DNA of 64,000 bases from Piscinibacter defluvii (GCF_004011805.1 NZ_RCHJ01000003.1:62001-126000); one strand, 5' to 3'. Positions 7,929 to 17,022 are shown, counted from the first letter of the stretch. Made by a program: numbers and translations. The notes: generated by a model from the letters alone, not told the origin.

Positions 7929-9264
7929 GTGTGCCTCCGGTCCGGGCGTCTGGGCCTGCCGTGGGCAGCACGGTGGATTCGCAGGGGCCGAAGCCGATCG
8001 AGCGGAAGCCGGCGCGGCTGCAGCGCCCCGCGAGCGACAGGCGGTCGCCGTCCTCGAGGAAGGTGCGCTGCTCGCCGTTGGCCAGGCTGATGGGCTGCCT
8101 GCCGCCTTGCGTGAGTTCGAGCAGCGAGCCGGCCTGATCGGGCTGCGGACCCGAGAGCGTGCCCGTGCCGAACAGGTCGCCGCCGGCCAGCGCGCAGCCG
8201 TTCACCGTGTGGTGCGCCACCATCTGCGCCACGCTCCAGTACGCCGCGTCGGCGAAGTTGGAGCGGCTGATGCGCTGCGCCGGCAGCCCCGCCTCGCGCA
8301 TGCGCGGCGTCTGCAGCAGCACCTCCAGCGTCACGTCGATCGCGCCGCCGGCGCGGTGGGCCGCACCGTCCAGGTAGGGCAGGGGGGCGGGGTCGCCCTC
8401 GGCGCGCACGAAGGGGCGGCGGAAGGGCGCCAGCGCCTCCATCGTCACGATCCAGGGCGACACGGTGGAGGCGAAGTTCTTCGACAGGAAGGGCCCCAGC
8501 GGCTGGTACTCCCAGGCCTGCACATCGCGTGCGCTCCAGTCGTTGAAGAGCGCGAGGCCGAAGACATGCGACTCCGCTTCCTCCAGCGCGATGGGGTGTC
8601 CGATCGGATTGCCGGTGCCGATGAAGACACCGAGCTCGAGTTCGAAGTCGAGCCGCCTGGTCGGCCCGAGCGTGGGCTGCGCAGCGCCCGGCGGCATGAG
8701 CTGGCCTTGCGGGCGCACGAAGGGCTGGCCGCTGGCGAGGATGGTCGACGCGCGGCCGTGGTAGCCGATCGGCACCCACTTGTAGTTGGGCAGCAGCGGG
8801 TTGTCGGGCCGGAACAGCCTGCCGACGGCCGTGGCGTGGTGGATGCCGACGTAGAAATCGGTGTAGTCGCCGATGCGGCAGGGCACGCCGAGCTCGATCT
8901 CCGCCTGCGGCACGAGGCAGGGCGCGAGTGCGGCTTGTGCTGCCGAGCCTTCGGCCAGCGCCTGCGACAGCGCGCGCCGCAGCGTCTGGCGCGCCGCCGC
9001 GCCGAGCGCCATGAAGGCATTCAGGTCGCCCTCGGCCAGCGGGGCGAGCAGAGGCCGCAGGTCGGCCGGCCAGACCGAGGTGCCGGCGGCGCGGTTCAGG
9101 TCCAGCACCTGGTCGCCGATGGCGATGCCGATGCGCCAGGCCTCGCTGCCGCGGCGAAACCGCCCGAACGGCAGGTTCTGGATCGGAAACTCGGTGTCGG
9201 CCGCGTTGGCCGAGGCGACCCAGCTGCGCAGCGCCGGATCGTGCGTGGCGTCGAGTTCACTCAT
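7921..9264 (-). CDS. fahA: Fumarylacetoacetase
   Basis: A 447-residue fumarylacetoacetate hydrolase, close to the family length. It catalyses the last step of tyrosine/homogentisate breakdown, giving fumarate and acetoacetate. The N-terminal SH3-like domain covers roughly residues 20-120. The catalytic domain shows [12 protein letters not shown] (metal Asp136, catalytic His in 142-143), DFELELGVF (metal Glu208 and Glu210) and [20 protein letters not shown] with Asp242. The ATG at 9264 overlaps the hmgA stop by 4 bp (ATGA). No maleylacetoacetate isomerase gene separates or follows the two, so that step must be encoded elsewhere or proceed with glutathione. Confidence 0.96.
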   Translation of the reverse strand: MSELDATHDPALRSWVASANAADTEFPIQNLPFGRFRRGSEAWRIGIAIGDQVLDLNRAAGTSVWPADLRPLLAPLAEGDLNAFMALGAAARQTLRRALSQALAEGSAAQAALAPCLVPQAEIELGVPCRIGDYTDFYVGIHHATAVGRLFRPDNPLLPNYKWVPIGYHGRASTILASGQPFVRPQGQLMPPGAAQPTLGPTRRLDFELELGVFIGTGNPIGHPIALEEAESHVFGLALFNDWSARDVQAWEYQPLGPFLSKNFASTVSPWIVTMEALAPFRRPFVRAEGDPAPLPYLDGAAHRAGGAIDVTLEVLLQTPRMREAGLPAQRISRSNFADAAYWSVAQMVAHHTVNGCALAGGDLFGTGTLSGPQPDQAGSLLELTQGGRQPISLANGEQRTFLEDGDRLSLAGRCSRAGFRSIGFGPCESTVLPTAGPDARTGGTHA

Positions 9265-10547
9265 GGCTTGAACGCATCCTTGAGCCCCGACCAGCAGTCG
9301 GCGTAGTTCCCATCCAGCGCGCCGCAGCCCAGCGCGAAGGCCGTGGGCCTGAAGCGCCAGCGGCTCTCGAACATGAAGGCCAGCGTGTCGTCGAGCTTGT
9401 GCGGCGCGAGGGCGGCAGCGCTGGCCTTCTCGAAGGCCTCCGCATCGGGCCCGTGCGGCACCATGCAGTTGTGCAGGCTCATGCCGCCGGGCTTGAAGCC
9501 CTCGGGCTTGGCGTCGTACTGGCCGTGCACCAGGCCCATGAACTCGCTCATCAGGTTGCGGTGGTACCAGGGCGGGCGGAAGGTGTCCTCGGCCACCATC
9601 CAGCGCGGGGGGAAGATCACGAAGTCGCAGTTCGCCGTGCCCCGCGTGTCGCTCGGGCTGGTGAGCACGGTGAAGATGCTGGGATCGGGATGGTCGAAGC
9701 TGATCGAACCGATGGTCATGAAGTGCGCCGTGTCGTACTTCAGTGGCGCGAGGTTGCCGTGCCAGGCCACCACGTCGAAGGGGGTGCGCGACTGCGTGGT
9801 GCGCCAGAGCTTGCCGCCGAACTTGCGCACGATCTCGTAGGGCCGGTCCTGCCGCTCCTCGAACGCCGCCACCGGCGCGACAAAGTCGCGCGGGTTGGCC
9901 AGGCCGTTGCTGCCGATCGGCCCCAGCTCGGGCAGGCGGAACGGCGCGCCGTAGTTCTCGCAGACATAGGCACGCGACGGGCCCTCGACCTCGACGCTGA
10001 AGGCGATGCCGCGCGGCAGCAGCACGATCTCGCCGGGTTTCACGTCGAGCACGCCGAGTTCGGTGACGATGCTCAGCGCGCCCTGCTGCGGCACGACGAG
10101 CATCTCGCCGTCGGCGTTGACGAAGGCGCGGCCGTCCATCGAGCGGTTCATCAGCACCAGGTGCGCGGCCATGCCAGCCTGTGCATCGGGGTCGCCGTTG
10201 ACGACGATCGTGCGCAGGCCATCGACGAAGTCCAGCGGCGCCTCCGGCACCGGCACCGGATGCCAGCGCAGCGGATCGGGCGGCGCCGCCTCGCCCTCCG
10301 CGGCGCCGCTTTTCCAGTGCGGCTGCGCGTAGGGCGCGTAGGCGCCGCTGACCACCGACGGCTGGCGCCGGTAGACCCAGCTGCGCTGGTTCTGGTGACG
10401 CGGTGCGGTGAAGGCGCTGCCGGAGATCAGCTCGGCGTACAGGCCCAGCGGCGCACGCTGCGGGCTGTTGCGGCCCTGCGGCAGCGCGCCGGGTACGGCC
10501 TCGTTGACGAACTGGTTGCCGAAGCCGGCCTGGTAGCGGCGTCTCAT
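9261..10547 (-). CDS. hmgA: Homogentisate 1,2-dioxygenase
   Basis: Encodes 428 residues from the ATG at 10547. This non-haem Fe(II) enzyme opens the homogentisate ring to maleylacetoacetate. YQAGFGNQF near the N-terminus is diagnostic. The iron ligands of the family are visible as His329 and Glu335 in [13 protein letters not shown] and His365 in CMVPHGPD. A longer open frame upstream is not needed: the chosen ATG is preceded by GAGGGG inside repeat element copy A, and that element separates the gene from the DUF2783 gene. It is probably co-transcribed with the monooxygenase genes upstream and fahA downstream. Confidence 0.97.
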   Translation of the reverse strand: MRRRYQAGFGNQFVNEAVPGALPQGRNSPQRAPLGLYAELISGSAFTAPRHQNQRSWVYRRQPSVVSGAYAPYAQPHWKSGAAEGEAAPPDPLRWHPVPVPEAPLDFVDGLRTIVVNGDPDAQAGMAAHLVLMNRSMDGRAFVNADGEMLVVPQQGALSIVTELGVLDVKPGEIVLLPRGIAFSVEVEGPSRAYVCENYGAPFRLPELGPIGSNGLANPRDFVAPVAAFEERQDRPYEIVRKFGGKLWRTTQSRTPFDVVAWHGNLAPLKYDTAHFMTIGSISFDHPDPSIFTVLTSPSDTRGTANCDFVIFPPRWMVAEDTFRPPWYHRNLMSEFMGLVHGQYDAKPEGFKPGGMSLHNCMVPHGPDAEAFEKASAAALAPHKLDDTLAFMFESRWRFRPTAFALGCGALDGNYADCWSGLKDAFKP

Positions 10548-10660
10548 GACCGCCCCTCGTCCGACGGGTACGTCGGACGATCCCCCAGGGGGATGCGGGC
10601 CGGCTTGGGAGCGGCCCGGCGCTCGGCCCGCAACGAAGAGGTTGCCACAGGAGGTCTCAT
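10544..10660 (-). CDS. Bridging micro-ORF inside repeat element A (38 codons)
   Basis: A 38-codon frame runs from an ATG at 10660, which overlaps the DUF2783 stop (ATGA), to a TGA that overlaps the hmgA start (ATGA). Its C-terminal part, [14 protein letters not shown], corresponds to AAPKPAGIPLGDRP in the other copy at 59378-59467. Most base differences between the copies change amino acids, so selection may act on the nucleic acid or on open-frame coupling rather than on the peptide. Confidence 0.35.
   Translation of the reverse strand: MRPPVATSSLRAERRAAPKPARIPLGDRPTYPSDEGRS
10545..10627 (-). repeat. Dispersed 83-bp intercistronic hairpin element, copy A
   Basis: This copy matches 59384-59466 without gaps: 71 of the 80 bases before the shared ATG are identical. 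It contains a GC-rich stem (ATCCCCC/GGGGGAT), a second stem (TCCGACG-TACC-CGTCGGA), then GAGGGG and the hmgA start codon. The first half also resembles the sequence at 47160-47179. It begins 29 bp beyond the DUF2783 stop. Confidence 0.85.
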
Positions 10661-10872
10661 GGCTGGCCCCCCGTCGTCGGCCGGCCGCCCGCGCGGGCGG
10701 CCTGCAAGGCTTCGAGCAGCACCTCGTGCCGGCCGACATGGTTGGCCAGCAACAGCACGAGGCGCGCGTTCAGCGCGTGGCTCTGCGCTTCGTCCAGGTC
10801 GCGATGGGTCTCGATCAGCGCCTCGTAGAACGGGTCCGGCGCTTCGAGGTTGGGTTCGGTGATCAGGGGCAT
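10657..10872 (-). CDS. DUF2783 small protein, copy 2 (MhaB-like coupling protein candidate)
   Basis: Encodes 71 residues from the ATG at 10872, 11 bp after the stop of monooxygenase copy 2. It shares with copy 1 the pattern [20 protein letters not shown] then [10 protein letters not shown], and it has a slightly longer polar tail. Its position between an aromatic flavin hydroxylase and hmgA strengthens the idea that it is the small coupling partner of a homogentisate-forming hydroxylase, as MhaB is for MhaA. Its stop overlaps the start of the bridging micro-ORF. Confidence 0.82.
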   Translation of the reverse strand: MPLITEPNLEAPDPFYEALIETHRDLDEAQSHALNARLVLLLANHVGRHEVLLEALQAARAGGRPTTGGQP

Positions 10873-10883
10873 GTCGGTGCTCC

Positions 10884-12512
10884 TCAGGTCCGCGCCAATG
10901 CGCGGGTGAGTGCGGCGGCCACGTCGGTCGCGCCGGGCGCGCGCCAGCGCGCGCAGACGTGCTGGTCCGGCCGCAGCAGGTAGACGGTGCCGGGTCGGGC
11001 GTCGTAGCGCTGGGCCACCACGCCCTCGGCCGGCAGGTGGACCGCCTGCACCGGCACCAGCCCGGCGCTGCCGGCCGTGACCGCGGCCGCATCGCCGCCG
11101 AACACCAGCGCGGAGAAGCCGTTGCCGGCCAGCCGGCGCAGCAGCCAGCCGCCGCCGGGCAGAGGCGCGTCGATGGCGGCCGCGCCGGGCACCATCGCGC
11201 CGGCGAAGCCGTCGCGGTCGGGTGTGTTCAGGCTCGAGTCGCGCAGCGTGGCCGGCACCGAGAGCCGCCCGCTGTTGACGATGCGCCGCGCGAAGCCGTG
11301 CGTGCGCGCCAGGTCGAGCGCGGCATCGCGGAACAGGCGCGAGATCGGACTCTTGGGCGTGATGAAGTCGGTGGCGCGCGTCGAGTTGAGGATGTTCTCG
11401 TCGGCCGCGTACTCGCGCTCGGGGCCGTAGCTGTCCAGCAGCGCGCGCGGCGCCGTGCCGCGCAGCACGAGATCGAGTTTCCAGGCCAGGTTGTCGGCGT
11501 CCTGCACGCCGGAGTTGGCCCCGCGTGCGCCGAACGGCGAGACGCCATGTGCCGAGTCGCCCGCGAAGATGACGCGGCCGTGCACGAAGCGGTCCATGCG
11601 CAGGCAGGCGAAGGTGTAGACGCTGGCCCATTCCAGCTCGAAGGGCACCTCGCGGCCGATGGCGGCGCGCATCATCGCGTCCACCCTCGGCTTGATGGCC
11701 TCGGGGCGCTTCTCGGCCTCCGGGTCGGCGTCCCAGCCGAGCTGGAAGTCGATGCGCCACACGCCGTCGGGCTGGCGATGCAGCAGCACGCTCTGGTTCG
11801 GGTGGAAGGGCGGATCGAACCAGAACCAGCGTTCGGCCGGGAAGTCGGCTGCCATCTTCACGTCGGCGATCAGGAAGCGGTCGCGGAAGACGCGCCCCTT
11901 GCTCTCCTGGCCGAGCAGCCCGCGCAGCGTCGAGCGCGAGCCGTCGCAGGCGGCCACGTAGTCGGCCTGCACGGTGCAGCGGCCGTCGGGCGTGTCGACC
12001 TCGAGGCTCACGCCATCGTCGGTCTGCGTGCAGCCGACCACGGCGTTCTTCCAGCGGATCTCGAGGTTCGGCAGCTCCGCGGCGCGCACCGCGAGGTAGG
12101 CCTCGGCGTAGTACTGCTGCAGGTTGATGAAGGCCGGCCGCTCGTGGCCGGGCTCGGGCAGCAGGTCGAAGCGGTAGAGCTGGTCGTTCCTGAAGAAGAC
12201 CCTGCCGACGTTCCACTCCACGCCCTTGGCGCACATCGCGTCGCCCACGCCCAGCCGGTCCCAGATCTCGAGCGTGCGCTTGGCGAAGCAGATCGCACGC
12301 GAGCCGGTCGAGAGCTTGTCGTCGTTGTCCAGCAGCAGCACGCGCTGGCCGCGCTGGGCCAGGTCGATGGCCAGGCTCAGGCCCACCGGCCCGGCGCCGA
12401 CCACCACCACGGGGTGGCGTGCCGGGCTCGCCGCCGCCTGCTGCGGGCTGCGCCGGGACTCGAACACATGGCGCTGGATCGTGGCGCCGTCGCTCTGGTA
12501 GGTCAGCGCCAC
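10884..12512 (-). CDS. FAD-dependent aromatic monooxygenase, copy 2 (MhaA-like)
   Basis: A 542-residue paralogue of the enzyme at 3288-4931, with the same motifs in the same order: GAGPVG at 39-44, a CDGSRSTLR motif in mid-domain, GRVIFAGDSAHGVSPFGARG for FAD, and a C-terminal domain ending in VYLLRPDQHVCARWR. It starts 4 bp after the MBL gene stop and is followed by DUF2783 and hmgA. The context supports a hydroxylase that makes homogentisate, for example from 3-hydroxyphenylacetate, but this was not tested against a characterised sequence. Confidence 0.9.
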   Translation of the reverse strand: MALTYQSDGATIQRHVFESRRSPQQAAASPARHPVVVVGAGPVGLSLAIDLAQRGQRVLLLDNDDKLSTGSRAICFAKRTLEIWDRLGVGDAMCAKGVEWNVGRVFFRNDQLYRFDLLPEPGHERPAFINLQQYYAEAYLAVRAAELPNLEIRWKNAVVGCTQTDDGVSLEVDTPDGRCTVQADYVAACDGSRSTLRGLLGQESKGRVFRDRFLIADVKMAADFPAERWFWFDPPFHPNQSVLLHRQPDGVWRIDFQLGWDADPEAEKRPEAIKPRVDAMMRAAIGREVPFELEWASVYTFACLRMDRFVHGRVIFAGDSAHGVSPFGARGANSGVQDADNLAWKLDLVLRGTAPRALLDSYGPEREYAADENILNSTRATDFITPKSPISRLFRDAALDLARTHGFARRIVNSGRLSVPATLRDSSLNTPDRDGFAGAMVPGAAAIDAPLPGGGWLLRRLAGNGFSALVFGGDAAAVTAGSAGLVPVQAVHLPAEGVVAQRYDARPGTVYLLRPDQHVCARWRAPGATDVAAALTRALART

Positions 12513-12516
12513 GGCC

Positions 12517-13473
12517 TCAGCCCTCCAGCGTTTCCCACATCTGTCGGTCGCGCTCCGCGGTCCAGATGCGCGGGTGCGGGTGGGCGGTGGCCTCGTCGTA
12601 GCAGCGTGTCACGTCGAAGGGCATGCAGTGGTCGAAGATGACCCAGTGGCCGTAGGCGGGCTTCAGCGCCGCGTAGGTCTCCTTGTAGACCGTGTTCAGG
12701 TCCTTGCCGGCGTCGGCGCCGGCCTTCACGTGTTTCCACACGTCGGCGATGAAGGCGCCGGTCACCTGCAGGCCCTTTTGCACCTGCGCCTCGCCCTTGA
12801 GCGCCGGGCCGCGGCCGGGCACCAGCGCGAGCGGCTTCAGCGCGGCGAGGTTCTCCAGCGTCTTCGGCCAGTCCTGGAAGTAGGCGTCGCCGGCGTAGGG
12901 GGTGGCGTCGAACTCGACCAGGTCACCCGACAGCAGCGTCTTCTCGCCCGGCAGCCAGACGACGGTGTCGCCCTTGGTGTGGCCGCGGCCGAGCTGCAGC
13001 AGCTGCACCTCGAGCTTGCCCAGCCACAGCGTCATCTTCCCGGTGAAGGTCATCGTCGGCCAGGTCAGGCCCGCCGGCACCGTCTCGACGTTGCGGAACA
13101 GGCGCGGGAAGCGGCCGATCTCGCTCGCCTTGTCCTGCTCGCCGCGCTCGACGATCAGATCGTAGGTGTCCTGGCTGGCGAGGATCTGCTGCGGCTGGTA
13201 GGCACTCGCGCCGAGCACGCGCACCGCGTGGTAATGCGTCAGCACCACGTACCTGATCGGCTTGTCGGTCACCTCGCGGATGCGGCGGATCACGTCGGCC
13301 GCCATCGCCGGCGTGGCCTGCGTGTCGGCCACGAGCACGGCGTCGTCGCCGATCACGATGCCGGTGTTCGGGTCGCCCTCGGCCGTGTAGGCCCAGGCGT
13401 GCTCCGACAGTTGCTCGAACGTGACCTGCTTCTCGACCAGGTCGGCCTGGCTGGCGAACGCTTTTGCGGACAT
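12517..13473 (-). CDS. Metallo-beta-lactamase-fold hydrolase with altered HxHxDH motif
   Basis: A 318-residue MBL-fold protein. Normal members have HxHxDH; here the sequence is LTHYHAVRVLGASAY, so His80 and His82 remain but Asp and His are replaced by Val84 and Arg85. The later ligands look normal: GHTKGD with His165, and LLSGDLVEF with Asp184. It may bind one metal or act on a different substrate. It has no signal peptide. It is the first gene of the leftward operon with monooxygenase copy 2 and hmgA, and it diverges from the IclR regulator. Lactone or thioester hydrolysis is possible but unproven. Confidence 0.82.
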   Translation of the reverse strand: MSAKAFASQADLVEKQVTFEQLSEHAWAYTAEGDPNTGIVIGDDAVLVADTQATPAMAADVIRRIREVTDKPIRYVVLTHYHAVRVLGASAYQPQQILASQDTYDLIVERGEQDKASEIGRFPRLFRNVETVPAGLTWPTMTFTGKMTLWLGKLEVQLLQLGRGHTKGDTVVWLPGEKTLLSGDLVEFDATPYAGDAYFQDWPKTLENLAALKPLALVPGRGPALKGEAQVQKGLQVTGAFIADVWKHVKAGADAGKDLNTVYKETYAALKPAYGHWVIFDHCMPFDVTRCYDEATAHPHPRIWTAERDRQMWETLEG

Positions 13474-13497
13474 GCGGCCTCTTGATTTGGTAATGAC

Positions 13498-13547
13498 GAA
13501 CGAGTTTGCATTGTAAGCCGCGATTTGCCGATGTCAAACGAGTTTGC
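13498..13547. promoter_or_regulatory. Pair of direct repeats in the MBL/IclR divergent promoter
   Basis: The 11-mer AACGAGTTTGC occurs at 13499-13509 and again at 13537-13547, 38 bp apart, in the 85 bp between the divergent MBL operon and the IclR gene. The second copy is part of AAACGAGTTT, a near-palindrome. These are good candidates for binding sites of the adjacent IclR protein. Confidence 0.6.
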
Positions 13548-13558
13548 GAGAATGGGTC

Positions 13559-14353
13559 ATGGACGACGCAGAGGACACGGTCAAGGAGCAGCGCGCGGTC
13601 CAGTCGGTGGAAGTCGGCGGACGTCTGCTGCTCGCGCTCGGCGCCCACACGGAGGCCATGACGCTGAAGGACCTGGCTGCCTACGCCGGCATGCCGCCGT
13701 CGCGCGCGCACCCCTATCTGGTGAGCTACGGCCGCCTCGGGCTCGTGCGGCAGGATGCCGCGAGCGGGCGTTACGCGCTGGGGCCGGCCGCGCTTCGCCT
13801 CGGGCTGACGGCGCTGCAGCAGTGCGATCCGATCCGCGTGGCCGAGCCGGTGGCCCAGGCGCTGGCGGACGAGACGGGCCTGGCGGTGGCGATCGCGGTG
13901 TGGGGCAACTTCGGCCCGACGGTGATTCGCATGATCGACGCGCGCCAGCCGCTGCACGTCGCGATGCGCTCCGGCACCGTCATGTCCATGTTCGGTACCG
14001 CCACCGGCCGCGCGTTTGCGGCGGTGCTGCAGGACGAGCACATCGCCGCCGCGCTGTCCGGCGCGGCCCTGGGTGGCGGACGCGCCGGCGCCCGGCAGCC
14101 GCTTCCCGAGGCGGAGCTCGCTGCGGCACGGGAGGACTATGCGCGCCACGGGTGCACCCGCGCGATCGGGCGGCCGATTCCCGGCGTCAACGCCTTCAGC
14201 TCGCCGGTGTTCGACCACGACCATGTGCCGGTGCTGGTGCTGACGCTGCTGGGCCACCAGGACCACGTGCCGGCGGCGTGGTCGTCGCCGGCGGCTTCGG
14301 CCGTGAAGCGCGCCGCCTCCGAGGTGTCGGCTCGCCTGGGCTGGTGCGGCTAG
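13559..14353 (+). CDS. IclR-family transcriptional regulator
   Basis: Encodes 264 residues from the ATG at 13559; the upstream TTG at 13544 lies inside the proposed operator. An N-terminal winged helix (MTLKDLAAYAGMPPSRAHPYLVSYGRLGLV) is followed by the IclR effector domain, with ALADETGLAVAIAVWG and an FGTATGRAFAAV stretch. It is divergent from the MBL/monooxygenase/hmgA operon and probably controls it, either as an aromatic-responsive activator or as a repressor. The effector is unknown. Confidence 0.88.
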   Translation: MDDAEDTVKEQRAVQSVEVGGRLLLALGAHTEAMTLKDLAAYAGMPPSRAHPYLVSYGRLGLVRQDAASGRYALGPAALRLGLTALQQCDPIRVAEPVAQALADETGLAVAIAVWGNFGPTVIRMIDARQPLHVAMRSGTVMSMFGTATGRAFAAVLQDEHIAAALSGAALGGGRAGARQPLPEAELAAAREDYARHGCTRAIGRPIPGVNAFSSPVFDHDHVPVLVLTLLGHQDHVPAAWSSPAASAVKRAASEVSARLGWCG

Positions 14354-14381
14354 ACCTCGGCGCTGCAGGCCTGGCGCCCGC

Positions 14382-15383
14382 TCACGCGGATCGCAACGTG
14401 ACCGAAGGCGATTCGCCGAACTGGCGCCGGTAGTCGGCCGAAAACGCGCTCATGTGCCAGAAGCCCCAGCGGGCGGCCACGTCGTGCACCGTCGCGCCGC
14501 TGCCGGCGAGCCGCTTCAACTCGCGCCGAGCGCCGCACAGACGCACGGCGCGCAGGTACTTGTGCGGGCTGATGCCCAGCACGTCGCGGAAACACAGCTC
14601 CAGCCGGCGCGGGCTGGCACCCACCTCCTTGCAGAGCTCGAGCATGGTCAGCGGCCGGTCCTGCGCATCGAGCACCCGCTCGACGGCCCGATCGACGATG
14701 CGCCGACGCGCTTCGATGCGGCGCAGGTCGCGCACGTCCACGCTGCCCGGAATCGCCTCCAGCCACTCGACCAGCAAGGCGTCGCGCAACTGCGCCGCCG
14801 ACTCGGGCACGGCCAGGAGCTCCGGTCGGCGCATCGCTGCCTCGAGGGTGCGGAGGTGGGCCTCGCGGACATGCTCGGTGGTTCCCGGGCGCGCCTGCAC
14901 GGCGACCTGGCAATCGAGCCAGCTCGACCACGGCTTGTCGTAGAGCGATTGCCACAGGGTGCTCAGCTGCGCCGCCCGCACGACGACGGCAACGATGTGC
15001 GAGTCCTCGCGCATCGTCAGGTCGAGTTCCTCGCCCCGGCCGATCATGATGCTCTGGCCGTCGACCTCCTGGCCGTGAAAGTGGCCTGAGCCCGCAGGCG
15101 ACAACGACATCGCGAATCCGATGTTGCCCGAACCGAGCTGCCCGCGCTGGCGTGTCGCGCGGTTGGCCGATTCGCACACCACCCGCAGATCGGGCAGTTG
15201 CACCACGCTGAAGCGCCCCTCGAACGTGCCGTGGGACAGCTGCTCGTATCGAAGCTTCCAGTCCCACTGGGCCGCGGCGAGGTCGTCGATGTCGTGCACC
15301 TCGCTGGCCTGGACCCAGGCCGTCCCGGGCGTGACGAGGGTGGTGCCTGATGCTGCGCTCTGCAGCGGGTTGGGAGTCGACAT
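14382..15383 (-). CDS. AraC-family transcriptional regulator
   Basis: Encodes 333 residues from the ATG at 15383; the open frame continues upstream, but that part is not protein-like. An N-terminal AraC_binding_2/FeaR-type domain (about residues 10-190) precedes two C-terminal HTH motifs: MLELCKEVGASPRRLELCFRD with GISPHKYLRAVRL, and TVHDVAARWGFWHMSAFSADYRRQFGESP. It is divergent from the DUF1329/DUF1302/MMPL operon across about 220 bp and is its likely regulator. No clear ribosome binding site precedes the ATG. Confidence 0.85.
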   Translation of the reverse strand: MSTPNPLQSAASGTTLVTPGTAWVQASEVHDIDDLAAAQWDWKLRYEQLSHGTFEGRFSVVQLPDLRVVCESANRATRQRGQLGSGNIGFAMSLSPAGSGHFHGQEVDGQSIMIGRGEELDLTMREDSHIVAVVVRAAQLSTLWQSLYDKPWSSWLDCQVAVQARPGTTEHVREAHLRTLEAAMRRPELLAVPESAAQLRDALLVEWLEAIPGSVDVRDLRRIEARRRIVDRAVERVLDAQDRPLTMLELCKEVGASPRRLELCFRDVLGISPHKYLRAVRLCGARRELKRLAGSGATVHDVAARWGFWHMSAFSADYRRQFGESPSVTLRSA

Positions 15384-15604
15384 GGTGTTCGGGACCGGAG
15401 GGCGCCACGACGATGCATCGCAAGGCGCATGCCAATTGGGCAACACGCGCCCCGCGCCGTCAAACAGGGCAACCCCCTTGGCCCCGTGATTACCCGAACT
15501 CGGGCGTGCGCAGAACTGATAACGCCGCCACCCCATGTGCCCGCACATTGCGGTCCGTCGATGGCCCCGGCCGCGTCCAGGCCGGTCTTTCAGGAGAGCA
15601 CCAC

Positions 15605-16993
15605 ATGACATCGGGCGTTTGCAACTCTGCGCGAATCGCGCTGGCGTGCGTGGCGTTGGCGACGGCGCAGATCGGCGTCGCGCAATCGCGAGATGCCGCG
15701 AGGCTGGGCAAGGATCTGACCGGCGTCGGTGCGGAGCCCGGTGCGGGCGCAGGCGGCGTCATCCCGGCCTTCGCGCCGGCCGGCGCCCTGGAGCCCGGGT
15801 GGGCGCCCGGCAAGCCCCGCGGCGACTTCTTCAAGTTCAAGGGCGACAAGCCCCTGTACACCATCGACGCGGGCAACGTCGACCAGCATGCCGCCAAGCT
15901 GTCGCCCGGGCAGGTCGCGCTGATCAAGCAGGTCAAGGGCTACCGCATGGACGTGTACCCGAGCCGCCGCACCTGCGCGAACCCCGACTTCGTGCTCGAG
16001 AACACGAAGAAGAACGTGGCCACCGCGAAGCTCGGCGCCGACGGCTGGAGCCTCAAGGACGCCGTGCTGCCCGGCATCCCCTTCCCGATGCCGGCCAACG
16101 GCGCGGAGGCGATGTGGAACGCCAAGCTCAAGTACGCCGGCGTCGGCTACGAGTGGCCGCTGAACTACATCGCGCTGTCGCCGCGCAAGGGCTCGAACGA
16201 CTGGATCCGCGCCGGCGCGACCCAGACCTACTACTACCCGTGGGGCAAGAAGGGCAGCACGCCGCTGGCCCAGTTGCCGCCCGTCGAGTACTACACGTAC
16301 TTCGCCTACGAGTCGCCCACCGCACTGGCCGGCCAGGCGCTGGCGATCGTGTTCTACACCGACAAGCCGGGCGACACCTTCTACTACTTCCCGGGCCAGC
16401 GCCGCGTGCGCCGCATGCCGACCTACGCCTACGACGCGCCCCAGATCGGCTTCGAGAACCAGTACACCATGGACGAGCCGCGCATGTTCAACGGCACCAT
16501 GGACCGCTTCGACTGGACGCTGGTCGGCAAGAAGGAGCTGGTCGTCGGCTACAACAGCTTCGGCATGTACGACCCGGCGGTCAGGCTCGACTCGGTGCTG
16601 GGTGCCGACATGCCCGCGAGCGAGGCCCGTCGCTACGAGCTGCACCGGGTGTGGGTGGTCGAGGCCACGGTCAAGCAGGGCGTGCGGCACGTGGCGCCCA
16701 AGCGCACCTTCTACCTGGACGAGGACAGCTGGTCCATCGTCGTGGCCGAGGACTACGACGCGCAAGGCAAGCTCTGGAAGCTGCGCGAGAGTTTCGTGAT
16801 CCCGGTGCACGAGACCGGCAGCTGCGACAACCCGGCCTTCGTGCAGCACAACCTGATCGACGGCCGCTACGTCTTCGACCAGAGCCCGCTGGGTGCGGGC
16901 AAGGACATGCGCTGGGTCGTGGAGTCCAAGGAGCCCAAGTTCAGCGAGGGCTTCTACACCGCCGACAACCTGCGTTCGATCAGCGAGCGCTGA
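15605..16993 (+). CDS. DUF1329 periplasmic/outer-membrane-associated protein
   Basis: Encodes 462 residues from the ATG at 15605, preceded by CAGGAGAG. An N-terminal hydrophobic signal ending near AQIGVAQS indicates export. The rest is the aromatic-rich DUF1329 domain, related to LolB/LppX-type lipid-binding folds, for example TQTYYYPWGKKG and GDTFYYFPGQRRVRRMP. It is the first gene of a four-gene set with DUF1302, an MMPL transporter and a YCF48 protein, a combination found repeatedly in proteobacterial catabolic clusters for hydrophobic substrates. The molecular function is not established. Confidence 0.88.
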   Translation: MTSGVCNSARIALACVALATAQIGVAQSRDAARLGKDLTGVGAEPGAGAGGVIPAFAPAGALEPGWAPGKPRGDFFKFKGDKPLYTIDAGNVDQHAAKLSPGQVALIKQVKGYRMDVYPSRRTCANPDFVLENTKKNVATAKLGADGWSLKDAVLPGIPFPMPANGAEAMWNAKLKYAGVGYEWPLNYIALSPRKGSNDWIRAGATQTYYYPWGKKGSTPLAQLPPVEYYTYFAYESPTALAGQALAIVFYTDKPGDTFYYFPGQRRVRRMPTYAYDAPQIGFENQYTMDEPRMFNGTMDRFDWTLVGKKELVVGYNSFGMYDPAVRLDSVLGADMPASEARRYELHRVWVVEATVKQGVRHVAPKRTFYLDEDSWSIVVAEDYDAQGKLWKLRESFVIPVHETGSCDNPAFVQHNLIDGRYVFDQSPLGAGKDMRWVVESKEPKFSEGFYTADNLRSISER

Positions 16994-17022
16994 TTCAAGA
17001 CCCCAACCCGGAGGGAAGACCC

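Noticed and set aside
15480-15500. Sigma-54-like TGGCCC-N5-TTACC before DUF1329
   Set aside because: The -12 element lacks the conserved GC and no enhancer-binding regulator is nearby.
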